A DNA stretch of 64,000 nucleotides. It comes from Hymenobacter sp. UV11. Its GTDB lineage: Bacteria; Bacteroidota; Bacteroidia; Cytophagales; Hymenobacteraceae. The stretch spans positions 62,001 to 126,000 of the forward strand of contig NZ_SRII01000008.1 of assembly GCF_004684095.1 (NCBI RefSeq), read 5' to 3'. The notes under the pieces are model-generated. The model was not told the origin of the DNA. It searched no databases and saw only the letters and a program-made list of their open reading frames with translations. Positions 24,951 to 32,915 of this stretch are shown one piece after another (the first letter of the stretch is position 1; each line of letters begins with the position of its first letter). Position numbers and translations under genes: made by a program.

Positions 24951-25601
24951 CTAAGTGGCTAGGGACGTGACACCAATTTTCTGTCCCAAAGCAGCATCTG
25001 TTACGGTATATACCCTTTCCAGAGGAATGTACAATTGCGCTAGCTGCCGATTATCCACGTGCATTTTTTGCTGTTGCACAAATTCCGTAACGTCTTCAAT
25101 GCGCGAGACTTGCTGCTTACCAAACAGTTCCAGCGCGTCGTTTTTAAGACCCAATTGTAAGGCGCGCCGGATAAGCTTGTCGCCGTAGGGATTATGGTCG
25201 GGGTCCCACTGCAGCCGCACGTTTTTGGTGGCCAACTCCTGCTTCCATACCTCAGATGATTCATAATTCCCGGCCGTAAAAGTCGAGAACACGGCTTGGA
25301 TTAAAATCTCTTCAAAAGCTGTTTTATCGAGCCACAGCGCCAGTACCCGCTCCTGGTTTGCCTTACTAGCCCAGCCGCAGCGATACATCATCCACAAGAA
25401 ATTAGGCTTAATCCACGACATGCGGCCGTAGCTAAAACCGCTGCCCCCTAAAAATTGGTTCTCAACGGCAAACTGCGCAATAGTAGAGTTATAAGCCTGA
25501 TAAACAACTATCTGACTTGCGGTTTGATGAGCAACAATATGCTGCCCATTTGCCGGTAAGTGCTGGTGAGAAGAGTTATAAGGCTCCGTGCTGATTGTCA
25601 T
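24951..25601 (-). CDS. DUF4291 domain protein
   Basis: 216 residues. The DUF4291 signature is clear: IVVYQAYNSTIAQFAVENQF, then GRMSWIKPNFLWMMYRCGWA, then ERVLALWL and VRLQWDPDHNPYGDKLIRRA, ending LERVYTVTD. Biochemical function is unknown. Base composition is visibly lower in GC than the flanking genes, which may mean acquisition. It lies 21 bp downstream of the guaA stop and 9 bp upstream of the GATase start, so the three are probably co-transcribed. Confidence 0.88.
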   Translation of the reverse strand: MTISTEPYNSSHQHLPANGQHIVAHQTASQIVVYQAYNSTIAQFAVENQFLGGSGFSYGRMSWIKPNFLWMMYRCGWASKANQERVLALWLDKTAFEEILIQAVFSTFTAGNYESSEVWKQELATKNVRLQWDPDHNPYGDKLIRRALQLGLKNDALELFGKQQVSRIEDVTEFVQQQKMHVDNRQLAQLYIPLERVYTVTDAALGQKIGVTSLAT

Positions 25602-25622
25602 GGCCTACTGTGGAATGCACTC

Positions 25623-27170
25623 TTACTCCCATTCGATTGTAGCGGGCGGCTTGCTCGAAATATCATACACCACGCGGTTGATGCCGCGCACCTGGTTGAT
25701 GATGCGGTTGCTCACGTCAGCCAGGAAGTCGTAGGGTAGGTGAGCCCAGTCGGCGGTCATGCCGTCTACGCTGGTCACGGCGCGCAGGGCTACTACGCGC
25801 TCGTAAGTGCGCTCGTCGCCCATCACGCCCACGCTTTGCACGGGTAGCAGCATGGCGCCGGCCTGCCACACCTGCTCGTAGAGGCCGCGCTCTTTCAGCA
25901 GGTTGATGAATACGGCGTCGGCGCGCTGCAGCAAGTCCACTTTTTCGGGCGTGATGTCGCCCAGGATGCGGATGCCCAGGCCGGGGCCGGGGAAGGGGTG
26001 ACGGTTGAGAATCTCGCCGGGCAAGCCCAGCGCGGCGCCCACTTCGCGCACCTCATCCTTGAAGAGCATGCGCAGCGGCTCCACTATTTTGAGGTTCATC
26101 TTCTCGGGCAGGCCGCCCACGTTGTGGTGGCTCTTGATGGTCACGGCCGGCCCGCCGTGCACCGAAACCGACTCAATCACATCAGGGTAAATGGTGCCTT
26201 GGGCCAGCCAGCGCGCACCGTCCACTTTCTGCGCCTCGCGGTCGAATACCTCAATAAAGGTGCGGCCGATGGCCTTGCGCTTCTGCTCAGGGTCGCTTAG
26301 TCCCTCAAGCGCGGCATAGAACTCGGGGGCGGCCCGCACGCCGGTCACGTTCAGGCCCAGGCCCTCGTAGGCCTTCAGCACCGAGGCAAACTCATCCTGC
26401 CGCAGTAGGCCGTTATCGACAAAAATGCCGTGCAGGCGCGGGCCAATGGCGCGGTGCAGCAGCAGCGCCGCCACGCTGCTGTCTACCCCCCCCGAGAGGC
26501 CCAGAATCACCTGGTCGTCGGGGCCGATGGTCGTTTGCAGCGCCTCCACCATCGAGTCCACGAAGTGCTCAGGCGTCCAGCTTTGGCTGCAGCCGCAGAT
26601 GCCCACCACGAAGTTTTCGAGCAATTGCTTGCCCTTCGTCGAGTGCGTCACCTCGGGGTGAAACTGGATGCCGTAGGTGTCCTGGCCCGGCAGCTGGTAG
26701 GCGGCCACCGCCACCTCGGGCGTGCCGGCGATTACCTTATAAGAGGGGGGTAGGGACTTAATAGTATCGCCGTGCGACATCCACACCTGCGTGTCGAGGT
26801 GCAGGCCAGTGAGCAGCGGCGAAGCCTCGTCGAGGCTCGTGAGCCGCGCCCGGCCATACTCGCGAATAGTAGCCGGCAGCACTTCGCCGCCACCCTGCTG
26901 GGCCAGCAGCTGCGCGCCATAGCAAATACCCAGCACCGGCACCCGGCCCAGAATGCCGCTCAAATCGGGGTTGGGCGAGTCGGCGTCGCGCACCGAGCAG
27001 GGCGAGCCCGAAAGAATAACGCCCCGCAGGTCGCCGGCGCTAATGCGCTCGGCCAGCTGGGGGGCGTGGGTATAGGGGTGGATTTCGCAGAAGACGTGCA
27101 GCTCGCGAATGCGCCGGGCGATGAGCTGCGTGTACTGCGAACCGAAGTCCAGAATCAGAATTTGCTCCAC
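25623..27170 (-). CDS. guaA: GMP synthase (glutamine-hydrolysing)
   Basis: 515 residues if started at the GTG at 27170, which gives the usual N-terminus MEQILILDFGSQYTQLIARR; a longer frame to 27212 adds 14 unconserved residues. It converts XMP to GMP with glutamine and ATP. GATase1 domain with Cys in LGICYGAQLL and QFHPEVTHS, then the ATP pyrophosphatase domain with the P-loop LGLSGGVDSSVAALLL, and the dimerisation domain ending TIEWE. A hairpin (CTACGCTTG / CAAGCGTAG, 27223-27259) lies in the predicted leader. Confidence 0.97.
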   Translation of the reverse strand: MEQILILDFGSQYTQLIARRIRELHVFCEIHPYTHAPQLAERISAGDLRGVILSGSPCSVRDADSPNPDLSGILGRVPVLGICYGAQLLAQQGGGEVLPATIREYGRARLTSLDEASPLLTGLHLDTQVWMSHGDTIKSLPPSYKVIAGTPEVAVAAYQLPGQDTYGIQFHPEVTHSTKGKQLLENFVVGICGCSQSWTPEHFVDSMVEALQTTIGPDDQVILGLSGGVDSSVAALLLHRAIGPRLHGIFVDNGLLRQDEFASVLKAYEGLGLNVTGVRAAPEFYAALEGLSDPEQKRKAIGRTFIEVFDREAQKVDGARWLAQGTIYPDVIESVSVHGGPAVTIKSHHNVGGLPEKMNLKIVEPLRMLFKDEVREVGAALGLPGEILNRHPFPGPGLGIRILGDITPEKVDLLQRADAVFINLLKERGLYEQVWQAGAMLLPVQSVGVMGDERTYERVVALRAVTSVDGMTADWAHLPYDFLADVSNRIINQVRGINRVVYDISSKPPATIEWE

Positions 27171-27289
27171 AGATTCAAACGGATTTAAGGAATGGCACGG
27201 ATGCGGCGGCAAGCCGCCTGGCTACGCTTGCCCAAAACACGGGGCTAGTCAAGCGTAGCTGCTCCGGCCAAACTAGGTAAAAGTGGGTG

Positions 27290-27297
27290 CAAAAGTA
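27290..27297 (-). promoter_or_regulatory. -7 promoter element of guaA
   Basis: TACTTTTG on the minus strand, a perfect TAnnTTTG box about 120 bases upstream of the guaA start. Confidence 0.5.
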
Positions 27298-27458
27298 CCC
27301 CCGTTTCGGCCCCGTCGGCGCGGCCAACCCAGCTTTTTATTGCCGCACTAGCACGGAAAAAATTTATTTTTACCCAATAACTCCCTAACCAACAAGTAAA
27401 ACCGGGCGCGCCAGCGCCGTATCTGCGAAATCAGTTTAATCCGTTAAAATCTGCGGTC

Positions 27459-27466
27459 TATCTTTG
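27459..27466 (+). promoter_or_regulatory. -7 promoter element of the SRP RNA gene
   Basis: TATCTTTG, a perfect TAnnTTTG box, placed 4-6 bases before the predicted 5' end of the SRP RNA. Confidence 0.65.
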
Positions 27467-27470
27467 TACC

Positions 27471-27567
27471 GGCGAGTCAGAACGACCAGCTCCTACTGAA
27501 CTCCCCCAGGGCCGGAAGGCAGCAAGGGTAGGTGGTTGAGCGGTGCGATTTTGGCTCGCTTTTTTTT
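27471..27567 (+). ncRNA. ffs: signal recognition particle RNA (small bacterial type)
   Basis: The conserved SRP domain IV tip is present: CCAGGGCCGGAAGGCAGCAA with the GGAA tetraloop and the AGCA of the asymmetric loop that binds Ffh. Outer strands pair (GGCGAGTC near the 5' end with GGCTCGC near 27553-27559) and a run of eight T follows as terminator. A perfect -7 box lies just upstream. The SRP protein gene ffh is in the same window at 55096. Exact ends are estimated from the pairing. Confidence 0.9.
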
Positions 27568-27624
27568 GTCTTTTCCAGCCGGCCCCGAGCCGCGCTTTTC
27601 TGCCGAGTTTAGGTAGGCAGCGCG

Positions 27625-27632
27625 TAGCTTTG
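27625..27632 (+). promoter_or_regulatory. -7 promoter element upstream of the transaldolase
   Basis: TAGCTTTG, a perfect TAnnTTTG box, 124 bases before the ATG at 27756. The leader would contain a decayed copy of the CTGTCATTGCGAG repeat. Confidence 0.45.
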
Positions 27633-27755
27633 GGCCGGCTTTCTTTTTTGGATTGTCACAAAAAACGTCTGTCCTTGCGAGGGCAACATCCTGCGCAAAG
27701 AGCAGAGATGGAGTGCTCATCATGACAGACGATTATATTAGCTAACCGCTTACAA

Positions 27756-28412
27756 ATGAAGTTTTTCATCGATACGGCCAACCTGGCCGAAATTCAGGAA
27801 GCCGTTGACCTCGGCGTGCTTGACGGCGTGACCACCAACCCCTCGCTGATGGCCAAGGAAGGCATTCGAGGTACCGACGCCGTGATGGCGCACTACCAGG
27901 CCATCTGCGATATCGTGGACGGCGACGTGTCGGCCGAGGTAATTGCCACCGACTACGAGGGCATCATCCGCGAGGGCGAGGCCCTGGCCGACCTGCACCC
28001 CAATATCGTGGTGAAAGTGCCCATGATTAAGGAGGGCGTTAAAGCCATCAAGTATTTCAGCGACAAGGGTATTCGTACCAACTGCACGCTCATTTTCTCG
28101 GCCGGGCAGGCCCTGCTGGCCGCCAAGGCCGGCGCTACCTACGTGTCGCCCTTCGTGGGCCGCCTAGATGATATCGGGGCCGATGGCCTGGGACTGATTG
28201 CTCAGATTATTGAGATTTTTGCTAACTACGGCTACGCTACCGAAGTGCTGGCCGCCAGCGTGCGCCACGTGCCGCACCTCATCCAATGCGCCGAGCTGGG
28301 CGCCGACGTAGTAACCTGCCCGCTCAACGTCATTACCGGCCTGCTCAACCACCCACTGACCGATAAGGGCCTGGCCACCTTCCTGGCCGACCACAAAAAG
28401 GTAAACGCGTAA
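27756..28412 (+). CDS. transaldolase / fructose-6-phosphate aldolase family (TalC type)
   Basis: 218 residues, the length of the short TalC/FSA subfamily. Features: MKFFIDTANLAEIQEAVDLG, DGVTTNPSLMAKEG, Schiff-base Lys in NIVVKVPMIKEGVKAI, TLIFSAGQALLAAKAGATYV, then SPFVGRLDD. It transfers or cleaves dihydroxyacetone units in the non-oxidative pentose phosphate pathway. Separating transaldolase from F6P aldolase activity needs active-site detail that I do not assign. Confidence 0.93.
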   Translation: MKFFIDTANLAEIQEAVDLGVLDGVTTNPSLMAKEGIRGTDAVMAHYQAICDIVDGDVSAEVIATDYEGIIREGEALADLHPNIVVKVPMIKEGVKAIKYFSDKGIRTNCTLIFSAGQALLAAKAGATYVSPFVGRLDDIGADGLGLIAQIIEIFANYGYATEVLAASVRHVPHLIQCAELGADVVTCPLNVITGLLNHPLTDKGLATFLADHKKVNA

Positions 28413-28415
28413 ACG

Positions 28416-28484
28416 TGTAGGGTAAGCTTTAGCTTGCCGTTTTTAAAGTAAACTACTCCTTGGCAAGCTAAAGCTTACCCTACA
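28416..28484. repeat. perfect 23-bp inverted repeat
   Basis: TGTAGGGTAAGCTTTAGCTT (with GCC, 28416-28438) is the exact reverse complement of 28462-28484, with a 23-base AT-rich loop. It lies between the transaldolase stop and the start of the next small gene, 5 bases from its GTG; it may end the transaldolase transcript or fold in the next leader. Confidence 0.9.
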
Positions 28485-28488
28485 TTCC

Positions 28489-28692
28489 GTGTACATCATT
28501 AAAGTAAAAGGCAAGGCTAAAATCCCGGATTATATCCAGTTGCGCGATGAGAATTTCGTGTTGATTGCCTATTTCCGGGCCGACCGGCCGCTCAAGGACC
28601 TGCACCGCTACGGCCTCGAAGGCCAAGAGGTACCGCTGGCCGCCGTTATTGCGGAGCTGGAATTTGGAAAACTCCGCAAACTAGAACTATAA
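28489..28692 (+). CDS. small conserved-looking protein of unknown function upstream of ftsE
   Basis: 67 residues from a GTG start (MYIIKVKGKAKIPDYIQLRD). Mostly beta in character with a short helical end (VIAELEFGKLRKLEL). No domain recognised. It ends 8 bp before ftsE, so it is very likely translated from the same message. Whether it acts with FtsE is unknown. Confidence 0.65.
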   Translation: MYIIKVKGKAKIPDYIQLRDENFVLIAYFRADRPLKDLHRYGLEGQEVPLAAVIAELEFGKLRKLEL

Positions 28693-28700
28693 CCTGAGCT

Positions 28701-29378
28701 ATGTCCGAGCCAGTAGTTGAATTGCAAGGCGTTACCGTTACCCAGGAAGAGCGGGCGGTGCTGGAGCGCGTGTCGTTTGGGCTGGAAAAGAGCGAATTTG
28801 TGTACCTGGTGGGGCGCACCGGGTCCGGCAAGTCGTCGCTGCTCAAAACTCTCTACGCCGACCTGCCGCTGCAGGTGGGCGCGGGCACCGTGGCGGGCTT
28901 TGACCTGGAGCGCCTACCCCCCGGCAAGGTGCCGTATCTGCGCCGTCGGCTGGGAATAGTATTTCAGGATTTTCAATTGCTGAGCGACCGCACCGTGGGC
29001 GAAAACCTGCTTTTTGTGTTGAACGCCACTGGCTGGCGCGGCAAGGCCCGCAAGCAGCAGCGCGTGCAGGAAGTGCTGATGCAAGTAGGCCTGAGTGGGG
29101 TAGGGGGCCGGATGCCGCACCGCCTCTCGGGCGGCGAGCAGCAGCGCGTAGTGATAGCGCGCGCCCTGCTCAACGAGCCCACGCTGCTGCTGGCCGACGA
29201 GCCCACCGGCAACCTCGACCCCGAAGTGGCCGACGGCATCATGGCCCTGTTTGCGGAAATAAATCACGCGGGTACCGCCATTCTCATGGCAACGCACAAT
29301 TTTCAGCTGCTCGAAAAATACCCGCACCGCGTGCTGACGTGCCAAGACGGGGCGCTGCTGGACTCGGGCTCGCGCTAG
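28701..29378 (+). CDS. ftsE: FtsE-type ABC transporter ATPase
   Basis: 225 residues, a single ATP-binding cassette: Walker A GRTGSGKSSLLK (about 38-49), Q-loop VFQDFQLL, signature LSGGEQQRVVIARAL, Walker B LLLADEPTGNLD, and the switch His in MATHN. The phrase RRRLGIVFQDFQLLSDRTVG is characteristic of FtsE, which with FtsX couples ATP hydrolysis to cell-wall hydrolase control at the division site. No ftsX lies beside it here; the next gene is a GT2 glycosyltransferase 17 bp on. Confidence 0.92.
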   Translation: MSEPVVELQGVTVTQEERAVLERVSFGLEKSEFVYLVGRTGSGKSSLLKTLYADLPLQVGAGTVAGFDLERLPPGKVPYLRRRLGIVFQDFQLLSDRTVGENLLFVLNATGWRGKARKQQRVQEVLMQVGLSGVGGRMPHRLSGGEQQRVVIARALLNEPTLLLADEPTGNLDPEVADGIMALFAEINHAGTAILMATHNFQLLEKYPHRVLTCQDGALLDSGSR

Positions 29379-29395
29379 TCTACCCGCCTCTGCCC

Positions 29396-30286
29396 ATGCG
29401 AGCCGGTCTGTCCATTCTGATTCCCGTTTTCAACCGCGACGTGACTGCGCTCATCGGCAGTTTGTGCCGCCAGGCCAGCGACTGGCCTGGGGAAGTGGAA
29501 ATCAGGCTGTTGGATGATAAATCGAAAGAAGAATATCGAGTAAAAAACCGGCCGCTGGGTAATCTGGGCGGCGTATGGTACGAGGAGTTGCCGGCCAATG
29601 TGGGCCGGGCGGCCATTCGCAACCGGCTGGCGTCCAGTGCCAGCTACAATTGGCTGCTGCTGCTGGATAATACCAGCCAGTTGCTCGATAATAAATTTAT
29701 AGCGCGCTACCACGCGGCCGTGGGGCGGGCCCCCGTGCTGGCGGGCGGCGTAAGCTATGCCGCGCAGCCCCCCGCCGACCCCGCGCTGCGCCTGCGCTGG
29801 CTGTATGGCCGGCAGCGCGAAGTCCGGTCGCTGGCCCAGCGCCAGGCCGCGCCCTACGACCAGCTGCTGGTAAATAACCTACTGCTAAGCAGCGCATTGC
29901 TCCGGCGTTTTCCGTTCGATGAAAGCCTGCGCGGCTACGGCCACGAAGACACCAAGCTGGGCTGGCAGCTGGCCGGCGCGGGCGTGCCCGTGCACCACCT
30001 GGCCAACCCCGTGCTACACGCGGGCCTGGAAACGGCAGCCGCCTTCTTGCAAAAGTCGGAGCAGGCGGTGCATAACCTCGCCTACCTGCTGCACCAACGT
30101 GGGTTGGGCACCGATAGCCGACTGGTGCAGGCTGCCCAGCGCCTGCGTCGCCTCTGGCTGGGGGCTGGGGTGCGCGCCGCGCTCACGCTTTGCGCGCCGC
30201 TGCTGCGGCGCAACCTGCTGAGTGCTAAGCCATCGCTCCGGGCGCTGGATGCTCTCAAGCTGTTCTGGCTGCTACGCGAGAAATAA
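29396..30286 (+). CDS. family 2 glycosyltransferase
   Basis: 296 residues from the ATG at 29396. GT-A fold: LSILIPVFNRDVTALIGSL at the start, RLLDDKSKEEY, NVGRAAIRNRLA, LLLLDNTSQL in the place of the DxD region, and the acceptor segment FDESLRGYGHEDTKLGWQLA (ED motif). The hydrophobic C-terminus may touch the membrane. Transfers a sugar from a nucleotide donor to an unknown acceptor. Close behind ftsE, suggesting a link to envelope synthesis during division. Confidence 0.9.
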   Translation: MRAGLSILIPVFNRDVTALIGSLCRQASDWPGEVEIRLLDDKSKEEYRVKNRPLGNLGGVWYEELPANVGRAAIRNRLASSASYNWLLLLDNTSQLLDNKFIARYHAAVGRAPVLAGGVSYAAQPPADPALRLRWLYGRQREVRSLAQRQAAPYDQLLVNNLLLSSALLRRFPFDESLRGYGHEDTKLGWQLAGAGVPVHHLANPVLHAGLETAAAFLQKSEQAVHNLAYLLHQRGLGTDSRLVQAAQRLRRLWLGAGVRAALTLCAPLLRRNLLSAKPSLRALDALKLFWLLREK

Positions 30287-30303
30287 GCCCGTCGACCGGC
30301 CAG

Positions 30304-30311
30304 TATCTTTG
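30304..30311 (+). promoter_or_regulatory. -7 promoter element of the sugar aminotransferase gene
   Basis: TATCTTTG, a perfect TAnnTTTG box, 24 bases before the first possible start codon at 30335. Confidence 0.5.
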
Positions 30312-30334
30312 GTTTCTGCCCTTATTTCAGCTAC

Positions 30335-31474
30335 TTGCCCTTGTTGCCGCCCATTCAGTTGCTTGACCTTGCTGCCGAGCACGCCGCCTACCAGGCCGAG
30401 CTGGATGCCGCCTGGCGCGATACCGTGCAGCAAGCCGCGTTCATTCAGGGGCCGGCCGTGGGCGCGTTTGCCGCCGAGCTGGGTGCGCACCTGGGCGGCG
30501 CGCACGTGGTGCCCTGCGCCAACGGCACCGACGCCCTCACGCTGGCGCTCCTAAGCCTGGCCCTACCCCCCGGCACCGAGGTCATCGTGCCCGCCTTCAC
30601 CTACGTGGCCACGCTGGAGGCCGCCGCGCTGCTGGGGCTGGAACCGGTTTTGGTAGACGTGCTACCCGATACCTTCAACGTGGACCCGGCGGCGGTGCGG
30701 GCGGCCCTCACGCCGCGCACCGGGGCCGTGGTAGCGGTGCATTTATTTGGGCAATGCGCTGATTTAGAACAATTAACTATTATTTGCCAAGCGGCTGGCG
30801 TGGCTTTGATTGAGGACAATGCCCAGGCGCTGGGCGCCACCTTTACTTTTGCCAGCGGTAGTACGGCCTACGCCGGCACGGTGGGCGAAGTGGGTACCAC
30901 CTCCTTCTTCCCCAGCAAAAACCTGGGCTGCCTCGGCGACGGTGGCGCGCTCTTCACCCGCGACGCGGCCCGCGCCACGCTGCTCCAGCAGCTCGCCAAC
31001 CACGGCCAGAGCCAGAAATACCATCACCAGTGTATCGGCCTCAACTCGCGCCTCGACACCCTGCAAGCCGCCCTGCTACGCGTGAAGCTGCGGCACTTGC
31101 CGGCCGCCCAGGCTGCCCGCCAGGCCGTGGCCGCCCGCTATGATGCGGCGCTGAGTACGGTGCCCGGCCTGCAAATTCCGGCCCGCGACCCGCGCAGCAG
31201 CCATGTGTTTCACCAGTACACCATCACGGTGGAAGGAGGGGGTAGGCGCGATGCGTTGCGGGCGCATTTACAAGCGCATAGTATTCCTAGCGCCATTTAC
31301 TACCCCCTGCCGGTGCACGCGCAGCCTGCATATGCGTACCTGGGCTACCAAGTTGGCGATTTTCCGGTGGCCGAGCGGCTGTGTCAGCAGGTGCTGTCGC
31401 TACCTGTGCATCCGGGGCTTAATGGGGAGCAGGTAGCATATATAATCGACCAAGTTATCGCTAGTTTATTCTAA
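30335..31474 (+). CDS. DegT/DnrJ/EryC1 family sugar aminotransferase
   Basis: 379 residues from a TTG at 30335; no ATG is near, and TTGs at 30341 and 30344 are alternatives. PLP-dependent aminotransferase acting on nucleotide-linked keto-sugars. Seen: PCANGTDALTLAL (phosphate cup), VPAFTYVATLEAA, LIEDNAQALGA (Asp that holds the pyridine N), and the Schiff-base Lys in SFFPSKNLGCLGDGG. It resembles the WbpE/FdtB group that makes 3-amino or 4-amino sugars. A Gfo/Idh oxidoreductase two genes on could provide its keto substrate. Confidence 0.92.
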   Translation: MPLLPPIQLLDLAAEHAAYQAELDAAWRDTVQQAAFIQGPAVGAFAAELGAHLGGAHVVPCANGTDALTLALLSLALPPGTEVIVPAFTYVATLEAAALLGLEPVLVDVLPDTFNVDPAAVRAALTPRTGAVVAVHLFGQCADLEQLTIICQAAGVALIEDNAQALGATFTFASGSTAYAGTVGEVGTTSFFPSKNLGCLGDGGALFTRDAARATLLQQLANHGQSQKYHHQCIGLNSRLDTLQAALLRVKLRHLPAAQAARQAVAARYDAALSTVPGLQIPARDPRSSHVFHQYTITVEGGGRRDALRAHLQAHSIPSAIYYPLPVHAQPAYAYLGYQVGDFPVAERLCQQVLSLPVHPGLNGEQVAYIIDQVIASLF

Positions 31475-31501
31475 AATCCCTTGATTGAGCGAGTTGTCTA
31501 A

Positions 31502-31882
31502 ATGGTGAAGTATAAAGAATTTTGGTTTGGGTTATCGCTAGTAGCACTCATGATTTTTTATAGTCTTCTACTGAAAACAGCCGATGATATTGGGCAATAT
31601 TGGGTTCAGTTAGTTCACCGCTACGCACAAGCCAAGCACGTTGCCGTATCTGATAAGGCAATCTATGCTTCACAAACACATGACTCATTTATTCTATTAG
31701 GAGGTAGTGTTGCCGTGTTTGTAATGGGTTTAATGGGTGAAATTTTCTTGTTAAAAAAGCGACTCCAGCATGGAATTAAGTCAAGGCTGCCAGAAATAAT
31801 ATTTTGTTTGGCAATTATTCCCTTCTTGCTTGTAGTTGGGCGCGGATTACTGTACTTGTACAGAACTGGTCGACTTTTTTAA
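31502..31882 (+). CDS. small membrane protein of unknown function
   Basis: 126 residues with three hydrophobic segments (FGLSLVALMIFYSLLL, FILLGGSVAVFVMGLMGEIF, IIFCLAIIPFLLVVGRGLLY). No family recognised. GC is low for this genome (25 of 60 bases in 31561-31620), pointing to foreign origin. Its TAA stop overlaps the ATG of the next gene by one base (TAATG), so the two are translationally coupled. Confidence 0.75.
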   Translation: MVKYKEFWFGLSLVALMIFYSLLLKTADDIGQYWVQLVHRYAQAKHVAVSDKAIYASQTHDSFILLGGSVAVFVMGLMGEIFLLKKRLQHGIKSRLPEIIFCLAIIPFLLVVGRGLLYLYRTGRLF

Positions 31883-32907
31883 TGCAAGCAAATCCTTCCT
31901 CCGTTCGCTTCGCCATTTGTGGCGTGGGCCACATCGGCCGGCGCCACGCGGCGCTGGTGGCGCGCCACGCTGGGGCTAGCCTCGTTGCGCTGATTGACGT
32001 GCGCGACGAGCTACGCGCCGGCCTAGCAGCCGAGTTTCCCGGCGTGCCGTTTTTCCTTTCCCTGGAAGAATACCTGCAAAGCGGCCCCGCCGCCGACGTG
32101 CTCACCGTGGCCACGCCCAACGGCCTGCACGCCCCGCAGGCCGTGGCGGGTCTGCGCGCCGGCCTGCACGTGGTGGTCGAAAAACCCATCGCCCTGCGCA
32201 AAACCGACGCCGAGCTAATCATGCACACGGCCCTGCAAACCGGCCGGCTCGTCTTTGGCGTGATGCAAAACCGCTATTCGCCGCCCGCCGCCTGGCTCAA
32301 GCAGGTGCACGACGAGGGCCGGCTGGGCGAGGTGTTTCTGGTGCAGCTCAGCTGCTTCTGGAACCGCGATGCGCGCTACTACCAGGCCGGCGGCTGGAAG
32401 GGCACGCAGGCCCTGGATGGCGGCACGCTCTTCACGCAGTTCAGCCACTTCGTGGATTTGCTCTACTGGGTTTTTGGTGATATTACCAACATCGCTGCCC
32501 GCTTTCGAGACTTCACGCATCAGGGCATTACCGAGTTTGAAGACAGCGGCTTGGTCACCTTCGACCTCGTGCGGGGGGGTAGCGGCACGCTCAGCTACAG
32601 CACCGCCGTGTGGGACCGCAACCTCGAAAGCTCCCTGACGGTGGTGGCCGAGCGCGGCTCGCTCAAAATCGGTGGCCAGTACCTCGATAAAGTCGAGTAT
32701 TGCCACCTGCAAGACTACGCCCTACCCCCCCTGCCGCCCACCAACCCCGCCAACGACTACGGCCCCTACCAGGGCTCGGCCGCCAACCATGTGCAGGTGA
32801 TTGACAACGTGGTCGATACGCTCCAAAAACATGGCGTCGCCACCACCAACACCCTCGAAGGCCTGAAAGTGGTGGAGATAATCGAGCGCATTTACGCCCT
32901 GCGCTAA
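31882..32907 (+). CDS. Gfo/Idh/MocA family sugar oxidoreductase (WlbA/WbpB-like)
   Basis: 341 residues from the ATG at 31882. NAD-binding Rossmann domain with CGVGHIGRRHAALV and LIDVRDE, the family Lys in VVVEKPIAL, and the C-terminal alpha/beta domain with GGTLFTQFSHFVDLLYWVFG. The FTQFSHFVDLL segment and CFWNRDARYYQAGGWKGTQ resemble UDP-N-acetyl-glucosaminuronate 3-dehydrogenases (WlbA/WbpB), which feed a WbpE-type aminotransferase like the one upstream. The acetyltransferase expected third in that pathway is not nearby. Confidence 0.88.
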   Translation: MQANPSSVRFAICGVGHIGRRHAALVARHAGASLVALIDVRDELRAGLAAEFPGVPFFLSLEEYLQSGPAADVLTVATPNGLHAPQAVAGLRAGLHVVVEKPIALRKTDAELIMHTALQTGRLVFGVMQNRYSPPAAWLKQVHDEGRLGEVFLVQLSCFWNRDARYYQAGGWKGTQALDGGTLFTQFSHFVDLLYWVFGDITNIAARFRDFTHQGITEFEDSGLVTFDLVRGGSGTLSYSTAVWDRNLESSLTVVAERGSLKIGGQYLDKVEYCHLQDYALPPLPPTNPANDYGPYQGSAANHVQVIDNVVDTLQKHGVATTNTLEGLKVVEIIERIYALR

Positions 32908-32915
32908 CTTGCCGT

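Noticed and set aside
24951..27170. guaA, DUF4291 and GATase considered as a nucleotide-based defence system
   Set aside because: guaA is a normal housekeeping gene, and DUF4291 and the GATase show no defence-type domain; the grouping may be chance.
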